From NCBI GenBank assembly GCA_964424375.1, contig CAYRIH010000006.1, positions 1-45,352 on the forward strand: 45,352 nucleotides of DNA, in the 5' to 3' direction. Source of the stretch: CAYRIH01 sp964424375 (GTDB lineage Bacteria; Patescibacteriota; Kazan-3B-28; UBA10110). Shown piece by piece: positions 37,825 through 45,352 of this stretch (position 1 is its first letter; each line of letters begins with the position of its first letter). The notes under the pieces were generated by a model that was not told the DNA's origin, made no database searches, and worked only from the letters and a program-made list of their open reading frames with translations. The position numbers and the translations under genes are program-made.

Positions 37825-38016
37825 TTAATCCGAATTATTTTTGCGAATCCATTCCGTCAACATAGCTGAATGTTCTTTTTCTTCATCCATATTATGAGTT
37901 AAAATTTTCTTTAACTCTTCAGATTCTGCAGAATCTATTCTTGCCTGATAATCATTGATGGCCTGCAACTCTTCTTTTAAAGATTGTCTAGCCATTTCTA
38001 AATCATTATGATTCAT
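37825..38016 (-). CDS. Very small EncFtn-like ferritin
   Basis: 63-aa two-helix protein: SLKEELQAINDYQARIDSAE and ILTHNMDEEKEHSAMLTEWI. The E (near 15-16), E-x2-H (EKEH near 42-45) pattern and the terminal H-x-x-ML-EWIR match encapsulated ferritins (EncFtn), in which such helices assemble into rings that build the di-iron ferroxidase site at a subunit interface. EncFtn proteins are usually about 95-100 aa with a targeting tail; this one lacks the tail and there is no encapsulin gene in the window. It may work as a free iron-binding ring. It is the last gene of the glycosyltransferase/gltX unit. Confidence 0.8.
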   Translation of the reverse strand: MNHNDLEMARQSLKEELQAINDYQARIDSAESEELKKILTHNMDEEKEHSAMLTEWIRKNNSD

Positions 38017-38034
38017 AATTTTCTTTTTTTATGA

Positions 38035-38349
38035 TTAATAAATAAATACTAGGATTGTACTAAATATACCCAACCAGAGTAAAGTAAGTAATATTAAAGT
38101 AATCGCTCTCCCCCACTTACCTTGAAAGATTAGATATAGAGGATAAGTTAATACTGCTCCTCCAGATAGAGTAGCTACAATTATAAACATAATGGGGATC
38201 ATTAAGAAGCTAACTGGATTTGGCTGTGGGCCAATATTAAACCATTTTTCACCATTAAGCATCACAATTGACCATAACCAAACAAATATTCCAGCACCTA
38301 CAGCTTGAAGTAAACTTAAACCTAAAACATTTGGAATTATCTTTTTCAT
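38035..38349 (-). CDS. Small three-segment membrane protein
   Basis: 104-aa protein with three membrane segments (about 10-29, 46-71, 82-103). An N-terminal Lys pair and NGEKWFNIGPQPNP loop are present. Its ATG overlaps the stop of the GT4 gene by four bases (ATGA), so it is coupled to it. No family recognised; function unknown. Confidence 0.7.
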   Translation of the reverse strand: MKKIIPNVLGLSLLQAVGAGIFVWLWSIVMLNGEKWFNIGPQPNPVSFLMIPIMFIIVATLSGGAVLTYPLYLIFQGKWGRAITLILLTLLWLGIFSTILVFIY

Positions 38350-39482
38350 TGCTTTTTAATTAATTCTTTATATACCTTACTGGTTTCTTCAATCATTTTA
38401 GTAATCGAGAATTTCTTAATGGTTTCACTACCATTTTTAACTAATTTGTTTTGGAGTTTTTTATTATTAAGCAGTTTAATAATAGTTAAAGCCAATAATT
38501 TAAAATTACCTGGTTCAATTAAAATACCATTTTGATTATTAGTAATAATTTCTGGGATACCACCAACTCGAGTAGCAATTACTGGAATATTAGCTCGCAT
38601 AGCTTCCAATATGGATATGCCAAAGGCTTCTGATCGAGATGGCAAAACGAAAACAGTAAATAACTGCAAGATACTGCTGATATCTTTAATTGATCCCACA
38701 AATACTACCTTGTCAGAAATCTTTAGTTTATTGACTAATTTTCCTAAACTATGTTTAAGAGGACCAGCACCCACTAAAACCAATCTGGCCTGAGGCAATG
38801 TTTTAAGTATTCTGGGCATTGCCTTAATTAACGTAACAGTATCTTTTTGGATATTTAGACTTCCGATAGTGCCAATGATCACATCTCGTTTGCGTAGGCT
38901 ATGTTGATTAATAATATCTAAAGTGATCTTATCAATATGATCTTTGGGTTTTGTCTCGATTCCATTGTAGATAATTTTAACTTTATGTGGTTTGGTAATT
39001 CTAGATTTGACTAAAAAATCCGCCACTGACTTTGAAACTGCAATGTTCATATCTGTCCATTTATCTAACATTGCTCTAGCTTTAATGTGAGTCCAATCCA
39101 AAATTGGATTAGCTAATTTAAACTGTGGCGTGCGAGTATGCTCTGTATAAATTACTTTGATCGGTAAGCCTTGTACAGCTATCCTGGCAATCAGTCCGGC
39201 ACGACTGCCATGGACATGCATTATATCGGGATCATATTTTCTTAACAATTTCTTAATAGCATTGACGGCCGACATATCAGATTTTGTTTTCATTGGCACC
39301 AAAAAAGTGTTAACTTTTCTATTTTTCAATTCATCTGCCAACGGTCCTTGAGGCAAAATAACTGAAACCGTGAAATCCTTTCGGCTTAAATTATCTACTA
39401 AAGATAATAAGTGTCGCGGGGCTCCAGTTAAAGAGCTATCAGCTATGCAGAAAAATATATTAATTTTCGCTTTATTATTCAT
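38346..39482 (-). CDS. GT4 family glycosyltransferase
   Basis: 378-aa GT-B fold enzyme from the ATG at 39482; the frame's TTG at 39485 is one codon upstream. N-terminal domain has SLTGAPRHLLSLVDNLSRKD and the MHVHGSRAGLIARI segment. The C-terminal domain has GTIGSLNIQKDTVTLIKAMP, LVLVGAGPL and the donor-binding FVLPSRSEAFGISILEAMRANIPVIAT signature (split here: LPSRSEAFGISILEAM, E-x7-E). It transfers a sugar from a nucleotide sugar, probably to a surface glycan or lipid carrier. It overlaps the gltX stop by eight bases. Confidence 0.92.
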   Translation of the reverse strand: MNNKAKINIFFCIADSSLTGAPRHLLSLVDNLSRKDFTVSVILPQGPLADELKNRKVNTFLVPMKTKSDMSAVNAIKKLLRKYDPDIMHVHGSRAGLIARIAVQGLPIKVIYTEHTRTPQFKLANPILDWTHIKARAMLDKWTDMNIAVSKSVADFLVKSRITKPHKVKIIYNGIETKPKDHIDKITLDIINQHSLRKRDVIIGTIGSLNIQKDTVTLIKAMPRILKTLPQARLVLVGAGPLKHSLGKLVNKLKISDKVVFVGSIKDISSILQLFTVFVLPSRSEAFGISILEAMRANIPVIATRVGGIPEIITNNQNGILIEPGNFKLLALTIIKLLNNKKLQNKLVKNGSETIKKFSITKMIEETSKVYKELIKKQ

Positions 39483-40764
39483 CAATCTTTTTTAAAGCTG
39501 TTTCTATGCGTTTGATTGATTTTTCTTTACCCAGCACAGCTAGTAGTTCTATTGGACTAGGACTGCCCGAAAGCCCTGATAAGGCTACTCTGACTGGCCA
39601 AAAAACATCTCCAGGAGAAAGACTCTCGGTAGCTATATTTGCATCTAAAATTTGTTGCAGATTACTTTCTTTCCATGAATTTGCATCTAAACTTTCTAAA
39701 ACTTTATGAGTCAGTTTTAATCCTTTTATAGTCAATTGAGGAGTGCTTTTTTTAAAAACTAATAAATCTTTTAAATAATCTATATCTTGATAAAAGTATT
39801 CCATTAATTCAGGTAATTGACCCAAGTATTGAGCTCTGTCCTGCAGAAGACTTAAAACTTTTTTATGATATTCATCAGTACCTTTAAATGAAATAAACGG
39901 TTTAGCTAATTGATAATATTCATCTGTAGGTAACTGGGATAAATAATGATGGTTAATATGATTGAGATACTTGATATCAAATACAGCTCCGGCTTTTTGA
40001 ACCCGATCTAAGCTAAAAGTTTTAATCAATTCTTCTAAAATAAAGAATTCTTCACCATCTTTATCAGACCAGCCCAATTGAACTAAAAAATTAATCATCC
40101 CTATGGGTAAATAGCCTTTTTTAATATAGTCGGCGAAATTAACTTCCCCACTGCGCTTACTCATTTTACTTCGATCAGGATTGAGAATTAGAGGGATATG
40201 AGCATACTTAGGTATTTCAGCATCCAGAGCCTGAAACAGTAATATATGTTTAGGAGTATTAGATAGGTGATCTTCACCTCTGATTACATGTGATATTTGT
40301 GTATCTAAGTCATCCACTACATTAACAAAATGGAAAGTAAAATTGCCATCGCTTTTGACCACCACAAAATCATCAAAACTAGTCGCATCAAATTCGACTT
40401 GTCCCCGAATGATGTCATCCACTATAATTTTGCCTTCGGTCGGAGTTTTAAAATAAACTGCTCCGTTATGCTGATAAACTAAATTCTTATCTTGCAATTG
40501 TTTTAAGTATTTTTTATATATTTCTGTTCTTTCAGATTGCTTATATTCTTCATCAAAACTAAAGCCCAACCATTTGAGTCCCGCCTTTATATCTTTAATA
40601 AAAATTTCCTGACTACGTTCTTTATCAGTATCTTCTAAACGCAAAATGAATTTGCCATTATATTTTTGGGCAAACAGATAATTAAATAAAGCTGTTCGCG
40701 CACCCCCAATATGCAGTGCGCCAGTTGGACTAGGCGCAAATCTAACCCGCACTTTCATCTCCAT
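39475..40764 (-). CDS. gltX: Glutamyl-tRNA synthetase (probably non-discriminating)
   Basis: 429-aa class I synthetase. RFAPSPTGALHIGGARTA at the N-terminus contains the HIGH-type motif. DDLDTQISHVIRGEDHLSNT and the KMSKR signature (in RSKMSKRSGEV near 205) complete the catalytic core. The C-terminal anticodon-binding region is shortened relative to the usual 470-480 aa. Because gatA, gatB and tRNA-Gln are also present and no glnS is seen, it most likely charges both tRNA-Glu and tRNA-Gln with glutamate; this is an inference. It lies within a glycosyltransferase gene cluster. Confidence 0.96.
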   Translation of the reverse strand: MEMKVRVRFAPSPTGALHIGGARTALFNYLFAQKYNGKFILRLEDTDKERSQEIFIKDIKAGLKWLGFSFDEEYKQSERTEIYKKYLKQLQDKNLVYQHNGAVYFKTPTEGKIIVDDIIRGQVEFDATSFDDFVVVKSDGNFTFHFVNVVDDLDTQISHVIRGEDHLSNTPKHILLFQALDAEIPKYAHIPLILNPDRSKMSKRSGEVNFADYIKKGYLPIGMINFLVQLGWSDKDGEEFFILEELIKTFSLDRVQKAGAVFDIKYLNHINHHYLSQLPTDEYYQLAKPFISFKGTDEYHKKVLSLLQDRAQYLGQLPELMEYFYQDIDYLKDLLVFKKSTPQLTIKGLKLTHKVLESLDANSWKESNLQQILDANIATESLSPGDVFWPVRVALSGLSGSPSPIELLAVLGKEKSIKRIETALKKIDE

Positions 40765-40793
40765 ATTTCTATTCTACCACGAAACCAATATCG

Positions 40794-41654
40794 TCAATGG
40801 CGGGCTAGTTTATAAGCTAATACGGTTTTCATAAATTCAATTGTGGCTGTTTTAATCCGTTGCTTGCGCCAAGGTTGAGTAAAATATCTCCACAACCATT
40901 CCAATCCCCTGCTTTGTAAAAACTTTGGAGCTCTTCTAGCTTTAGAATCTTTTACTGGGGCATTTATTGCTGTAGCCTCAGCAATAAAATCAAATGCTCC
41001 GCCGATTCCCATCATTACCCCATGCAATTTATGGGTATATTTTTCCATCCACTCTAACTGCTCTTTAGCTGGAAATGCTAGAAAAATAAAATGAGGCTTA
41101 ACTCTATTGATTTGTTCTATTACCTGTCTTTCTGATTCATGAGGTGGCCCAGCCATAACATCAGCAATCTGCAATTTAGGATACAATAACTGTAATTTTC
41201 TAGAAGTCTCATAAGCCACTCCGGGAGCAGCTCCTAATAAAAATATACTAAATCCTTTTTGGGCAGATAACTTGCTAATTTCCCAAACCATATCAACGCC
41301 AGTAATTCTTTCTGGGATTATACTTAATAAACTTTCAGGAAATAATACTATCCCAACTGCGCTAAAAAATAGCTGAACATAGGCTTGTAGGTGCGCTAAT
41401 GGTTTATAAGAGCTAAGTGGAATAGATAGATATTTAGCTGCCCATAAAATGCCAACACCATCAGCTAAAGCTAAATCAGCTTTATTAATAATTTCCCTAA
41501 ACTTACCATCACTCAAAGACTGCATTACAAATTCTGGGTTTGGAGTAACAATATAGTGGCCTTTTCTATCCCTAGCTAGTTTTTCAATCCGATTTAGGGC
41601 CTGAGGCATAGTCACAGCACTAATTTGAATCCCCAGAACATCTACTTTGTTCAT
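40794..41654 (-). CDS. WecG/TagA/CpsF family glycosyltransferase (GT26)
   Basis: 286-aa enzyme that transfers a sugar (ManNAc or similar in known members) to a lipid-linked intermediate. Family signatures: LGIQISAVTMPQALNRI, HYIVTPNPEFVMQS, LADGVGILWAAKYL with the conserved Asp, GVDMVWEISK, LLGAAPGVAYETSRKL and IFLAFPAKEQLEWMEKY, then GGAFDFIAE near the C-terminus. It is four bases downstream of a GT4 gene. Together with the other transferases it points to a cell-surface polymer. Confidence 0.93.
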   Translation of the reverse strand: MNKVDVLGIQISAVTMPQALNRIEKLARDRKGHYIVTPNPEFVMQSLSDGKFREIINKADLALADGVGILWAAKYLSIPLSSYKPLAHLQAYVQLFFSAVGIVLFPESLLSIIPERITGVDMVWEISKLSAQKGFSIFLLGAAPGVAYETSRKLQLLYPKLQIADVMAGPPHESERQVIEQINRVKPHFIFLAFPAKEQLEWMEKYTHKLHGVMMGIGGAFDFIAEATAINAPVKDSKARRAPKFLQSRGLEWLWRYFTQPWRKQRIKTATIEFMKTVLAYKLARH

Positions 41655-41658
41655 AGTT

Positions 41659-42804
41659 TTAAACTCGTTTAGATATAATTTTTTTTACCAAATTTATTAT
41701 CTCATTCTTAAATCGATCCTGGCTAAATTTTACCGCTCGTTGACTAATTATCTTATAATCAAATTTATCCTCCTGTACTAAGAATCGGCGTAAAGCTAAA
41801 ACTAAAGATTCAACATTTGGCTCATCAAAAAACAGGCCAGTTTCATTTTCTATTACGCTTTCTTTAACTCCGCCCTTATTAAAAGCTATGACTGGTTTAC
41901 CGGCCGCCATAGCCTCTATTGGCACAATACCGAAATCTTCTTCTCCGGGGAATATTAATGCTCGACTGTTACGCAAGTATTCAATTTTATTTTTATCATC
42001 ACACCAGCCTAAAAATTCTACCTTCGTCCCAGCAATTTTTTCTAAAGCTGGTTTTTCTGGTCCTTCGCCAATAATAATTAGAGGCAAGTTTAGGACATGA
42101 CAAGCTTTAATAGCTAAATCTATTCTTTTGTAACTAACTAATCTAGAAACAATTAAGAAATAATCTGAATGACTAGATTTAGGTTTGATTCTATGGGTAT
42201 CTACTGGAGGATATATAACCTGAGCATCTCTTCGGTAATATTTTTTTATGCGCCTTTTAACATAATTAGAGTTGGCAACATATTTATCTACTCTACCAGC
42301 AGACAATCTGTCCCAAATCCGTAAATCGGACAGTTTGTGATTAACCCAATTTGCAATCCAGCCAGGTAATTTTTGTTCCTTGATATAAGTATGAGAAGCA
42401 TCCCATAAATATCTAGTAGGTGAATGGCAGTAAGATAAATGATATGTTGCCGGACTTGTAATAATCCCCCCGGCAAATGAGTTGTTGCTGGAAATAACTA
42501 AATCATAATTACTAAAATCAAAGCTCTCAATAGCCTGAGGCATCAATGAAAAAAGAAATTTAACTGGAATTCTAAAAATCTTATACCAATACTGCAAGGC
42601 TGAGACTATAATTTTTTTCCTAGAAAAAAATTCATCTACTTTTGAATCGTACAACAAAGTGTAGATAGGGGCTTTAGGGAAAATCTCTGCCAAAGTTTGA
42701 GTAACTCGTTCAGCCCCACCCACATTGACTAAAAAATCATGTACAATAGCCACTTTTAGAGTATCTAATTTATTTTCAGAAGAGAGGATTATATTTTTTT
42801 CCAT
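41659..42804 (-). CDS. GT4 family glycosyltransferase (mannosyltransferase-like)
   Basis: 381-aa GT-B enzyme. KVAIVHDFLVNVGGAERV and NVGGAERVTQTLAEIFP form the N-terminal acceptor side. YCHSPTRYLWD, YVANSNYVKRRIKKYY and FLIVSRLVSYKRIDLAIKA are typical of the WbaZ-like GT4 group. The donor-binding motif is FPGEEDFGIVPIEAMAAGKP. It overlaps the upstream GT4 gene by 16 bases and precedes the WecG/TagA gene. Confidence 0.93.
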   Translation of the reverse strand: MEKNIILSSENKLDTLKVAIVHDFLVNVGGAERVTQTLAEIFPKAPIYTLLYDSKVDEFFSRKKIIVSALQYWYKIFRIPVKFLFSLMPQAIESFDFSNYDLVISSNNSFAGGIITSPATYHLSYCHSPTRYLWDASHTYIKEQKLPGWIANWVNHKLSDLRIWDRLSAGRVDKYVANSNYVKRRIKKYYRRDAQVIYPPVDTHRIKPKSSHSDYFLIVSRLVSYKRIDLAIKACHVLNLPLIIIGEGPEKPALEKIAGTKVEFLGWCDDKNKIEYLRNSRALIFPGEEDFGIVPIEAMAAGKPVIAFNKGGVKESVIENETGLFFDEPNVESLVLALRRFLVQEDKFDYKIISQRAVKFSQDRFKNEIINLVKKIISKRV

Positions 42805-43883
42805 AGTTCAATTAATTTTTTGGCAGATTGATTCCAATCAAAATCTTTTAATCTTTTTCTACCTTTGTTAATTAATGCTGTTCTAAGATTTGAATCTGAA
42901 TAAAGTTTATTAAAACCTTGCTGGATATCATTAATGTTAAATGGATTGATTAATAAAGCTGCATTACCAGCTACTTCACGCATGGCACCTAAGTCGGATG
43001 TCATTACTGGAACACCAATAGCAAACCCTTCTAAGATATTTAAACCAAAGCCTTCATACTGCGAAACAAATACCACCCCTAAAGAATTTTTATACAAAGC
43101 AGGTAGATATTTTGCGGGTACATAATCAGCAATTACTACTCTATCTTCTAGCTTCAATTTTTTAATTAACTTCCGAATAGTTTTATAACCATATCCGGGT
43201 GATCCACCTAAAAATAATTTGGGTCCTGCAGTTTCGCGGCTAAATTGATAGAAAGCTGTAATAATATTAAGCAGATTTTTTCGTAATTCTAATCTGCCTA
43301 GATAAATGAAGTACTGACCTAGATTTGGATAGATTTTAGTAAAGTCAGTTGATAATTCTTGGGGATTGATAAAATCCGTCCGCAGGCCATTATAGACGAC
43401 TTCTATATTTTCACCAGCCACATTGAAATAATCTTTAAGATCTTTTTTAGTTTGGCGACTAACTGCTACTAGCATATCAGCACAGTTAATTGCCCTTTTA
43501 AGTGTAAAAGTTGATAATAATCGGCTTTTTAATGAATAGCTCTTAGGAAACAAATAAAAAGCCAAATCATGAATTGTGGCCACGGATTTTTTAGGCAGAT
43601 TATAGGGCAGGAAATTGGATGGAGACCAAAAAATATCTGGCGGATTTTTCTTTAATTCCCGGCTTAATGCCCATACTGTCCAAAATCTTTTACCGGGCAC
43701 CACTATATTTCTAATTCGATCATTTACTCCCATAATAGTCTCAGACAAAGGTGCAGGAGAATAAAGCCAATATATGTTCTCTTGGTCTTCTTTAATTAAG
43801 GCTTTAATTAATTCTGAGGTAGATATCTCTACCCCAGTTTGGTTTTTCGACAATAATTTAGAAGCATCAATACCTATTATCAT
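42789..43883 (-). CDS. GT4 family glycosyltransferase
   Basis: 364-aa GT-B enzyme. N-terminus MIIGIDASKLLSKNQTGVE, with VATIHDLAFYLFPKSYS and VAVSRQTKKDLKDYF, followed by FIYLGRLELRKNLLNIITAF, LFLGGSPGYGYK and the donor-binding stretch FVSQYEGFGLNILEGFAIG. This domain order is typical of GT4 enzymes in exopolysaccharide or lipid-linked glycan clusters. It begins nine bases after murA and overlaps the next GT4. Confidence 0.93.
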   Translation of the reverse strand: MIIGIDASKLLSKNQTGVEISTSELIKALIKEDQENIYWLYSPAPLSETIMGVNDRIRNIVVPGKRFWTVWALSRELKKNPPDIFWSPSNFLPYNLPKKSVATIHDLAFYLFPKSYSLKSRLLSTFTLKRAINCADMLVAVSRQTKKDLKDYFNVAGENIEVVYNGLRTDFINPQELSTDFTKIYPNLGQYFIYLGRLELRKNLLNIITAFYQFSRETAGPKLFLGGSPGYGYKTIRKLIKKLKLEDRVVIADYVPAKYLPALYKNSLGVVFVSQYEGFGLNILEGFAIGVPVMTSDLGAMREVAGNAALLINPFNINDIQQGFNKLYSDSNLRTALINKGRKRLKDFDWNQSAKKLIELWKKI

Positions 43884-43892
43884 AATAACTAT

Positions 43893-45152
43893 TTATTCTA
43901 TCCTTTCTATTTTAGCACCCAAGCTTGTTAGCTTAGCATCAATTTTTTCGTAGCCTCGATCGATTATATCAGCTTTATCAATCACACTTTGGCCTTGGGC
44001 TATTAGAGCCGCCAGAATCAAAGTTGCGCCAGCTCGAATATCTAAACTGTCTATCTCTTTGCCATAGAGAACTGAAGGCCCAGATATTACAGCTCGGTGC
44101 GGATCTAAAATATTAGTTGCTACCCCCATTTTAGCCAGTTCTTTTAAATAATTTAGACGCCCGTCATACATGGTTTCAAAAATTTTACTAGTGCCGCTAG
44201 CTTGAGTCATTAATATCGCAAACGGAGCTTGCAAATCAGTAGGAAACCCAGGATAAATATCAGTTCGGATATTAACTGGTTTAATCTGAGTAGTTCTTAA
44301 AATCTGCATTTGATTGTTATCTAGCAACTCAAACTTAACATTGGCATCGCGCAGTTTTTTGGTAAATATATCCAAATGATCTTGACGATATCCTTTAATC
44401 AATACTTCTCCATGGGCCACAGCTGCAGCGATAGCAAAAGTGCCGGCTTCTAGTCGATCCGGAATAACTTCCAATTCGGCACCATGCAATTTATCTACTC
44501 CCTCGATACGCAAAGTATGCGAACCGGCGCCAGTAATTTTGGCGCCCATTTTATTGAGACATTCTATTAAATTAACTATTTCTGGTTCTGCCGCCGCCAA
44601 GCGAATTTCTGATTTACCTTTAGCTAGTACCGCCGCCATTATGGCGTTTTCAGTGCCAGTTACACTCATTTCATCTAAAACTATTCTAGCACCCTTAAGT
44701 CCATCAGTTTCAATATAATAAAATTGATCATCTGATCTTACTTTGGCGCCCAAAGCTTCAAAAGCTTTTAAATGAACATCAATGGGACGAGCTCCAATAT
44801 GACAGCCTCCCGGATGGGTTACTTTAATTTTTTTAAACCTAGCCAACAAAGGGCCTAAAATTAAAATTGATGCTCTAATTTTTTTTACTTTCATAAAATC
44901 AGGATTGCGGCCATCAACTTGACTATTATCAATAGTTAACCCATGATCAGAAAAATCAGATATCTGAGAACCTAAACTGATCAAAATCTCGATTAAAGTA
45001 TGCATATCACAAATATCTGGCAGATTATAAACTGTACATTTCTCGGTTGTAAGCAAAGTGGATGCTAAAATAGGCAAGGCAGCGTTTTTAGCCCCGCTTA
45101 TCTGAACAGTACCTTTCAGAGAATGTCCACCTTCAATAATAAATTTACTCAT
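43893..45152 (-). CDS. murA: UDP-N-acetylglucosamine 1-carboxyvinyltransferase
   Basis: 419-aa MurA, first committed enzyme of peptidoglycan synthesis (adds enolpyruvate from PEP to UDP-GlcNAc). Signatures: GTVQISGAKNAALPILAS (conserved Lys and Asn), the active-site loop HPGGCHIGARPIDVH with the catalytic Cys that is the fosfomycin target, VTGTENAIMAAVLAKG, RLEAGTFAIAAAVA and PGFPTDLQAPF. Length matches the family. The Cys is retained, unlike some CPR relatives that carry Asp. It heads a glycosyltransferase unit. Confidence 0.96.
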   Translation of the reverse strand: MSKFIIEGGHSLKGTVQISGAKNAALPILASTLLTTEKCTVYNLPDICDMHTLIEILISLGSQISDFSDHGLTIDNSQVDGRNPDFMKVKKIRASILILGPLLARFKKIKVTHPGGCHIGARPIDVHLKAFEALGAKVRSDDQFYYIETDGLKGARIVLDEMSVTGTENAIMAAVLAKGKSEIRLAAAEPEIVNLIECLNKMGAKITGAGSHTLRIEGVDKLHGAELEVIPDRLEAGTFAIAAAVAHGEVLIKGYRQDHLDIFTKKLRDANVKFELLDNNQMQILRTTQIKPVNIRTDIYPGFPTDLQAPFAILMTQASGTSKIFETMYDGRLNYLKELAKMGVATNILDPHRAVISGPSVLYGKEIDSLDIRAGATLILAALIAQGQSVIDKADIIDRGYEKIDAKLTSLGAKIERIE

Positions 45153-45212
45153 TCTTGTATTTTTCCCATTATCACTTTATATTTTAGCAATAAAGCCAGG
45201 AATAAAAAATGA

Positions 45213-45348
45213 ATCCCGTTAGAACTCAGCCAAAATGGTATATTTATATTCTTGTCAGTCAACGCATACGGGATTAACAATTAATACTATATAAAGTTTA
45301 GAAAAATATTTAAGCCTAATATTTTTCGTAAAGGAGCTCTAACGGGAT
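45213..45348 (+). promoter_or_regulatory. Inverted-repeat leader of the gene at the right edge
   Basis: ATCCCGTTAGA (45213-45223) and TCTAACGGGAT (45338-45348) are perfect 11-base arms; the second includes the first two bases of the ATG. Between them GAAAAATATT (45301-45310) and AATATTTTTC (45318-45327) form a 10-bp hairpin just before the SD AAGGAG (45331-45336). This layout could switch translation or transcription. Confidence 0.5.
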
Positions 45349-45352
45349 GAAA
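45347..45352 (+). CDS. Start of an unidentified gene cut by the window edge
   Basis: ATGAAA at the last six bases, preceded by AAGGAG at good spacing and by the CTCTAACGGG motif found before the isomerase ATG at 20652. Only two codons are visible. Confidence 0.5.

Overview
The window is an AT-rich bacterial chromosome segment (45,352 bases) that looks like a member of the Candidate Phyla Radiation (Patescibacteria, probably a Parcubacteria-type lineage). This is inferred from gene content: a DUF5671 membrane protein, a stand-alone EF-Tu-domain-2-like protein, a DUF3467 protein, a short aspartyl-tRNA synthetase without the GAD insertion domain, a very small EncFtn-like ferritin and an LAQTG-anchored SdrD-type surface protein. 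Many genes lack a clear Shine-Dalgarno (SD) sequence, while a subset of small genes has very strong ones. No CRISPR array, transposase or integrase was seen.

Layout. 1-2312: end of gatA, a membrane-anchored HEPN-like protein and gatB. 2301-6236: a consensus promoter, an acidic hypothetical, a VirD4/HerA-like ATPase, a conserved hypothetical and a small membrane protein. 6338-11822 (minus): M23 peptidase, mfd, an unidentified structured-RNA candidate (plus strand, 10463-10790), pth, a 64-aa protein and an EF-Tu-like OB protein. 11924-14694: a two-gene cassette (secreted M64-like metalloprotease plus membrane protein) bounded by a 48-bp direct repeat that duplicates the 3' end of the DUF3467 gene. 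14647-20971 (minus): DUF3467, der, dacA, aspS, small membrane protein, nucleotidyltransferase, phosphosugar isomerase, hypothetical. 21034-22805: tRNA-Glu(CTC), exonuclease III, a candidate minus-strand small RNA, an orphan anti-sigma-like peptide and a small conserved protein. 22863-28722: peroxiredoxin with a palindromic operator, a three-gene MscS operon, a GT-C-like membrane protein and a CAP-domain protein. 28853-32491: a 1212-aa sortase-type surface protein. 32699-37459: an accessory block of small, strongly SD-led, separately terminated genes that holds the main finding, a two-gene RiPP operon (radical SAM/SPASM maturase plus a 51-aa Cys-rich precursor). 37472-45352: tRNA-Gln(CTG), GC-rich repeats, a mini-ferritin, three GT4 glycosyltransferases, a WecG/TagA enzyme, gltX, murA and the start of another gene at the right edge.

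How the genes work together. gatA/gatB, gltX, tRNA-Glu and tRNA-Gln are parts of the indirect (transamidation) route to Gln-tRNA. murA, dacA and the M23 peptidase serve peptidoglycan. The glycosyltransferases, WecG/TagA enzyme, phosphosugar isomerase and nucleotidyltransferase point to surface glycan synthesis. The LAQTG protein, CAP protein and M64-like protease are extracellular. Regulation visible in the sequence includes several TTGACA-type promoters, two identical leaderless start regions, and a recurring TCTAACGGGATG motif that overlaps start codons and, in two cases, has a complementary upstream arm.
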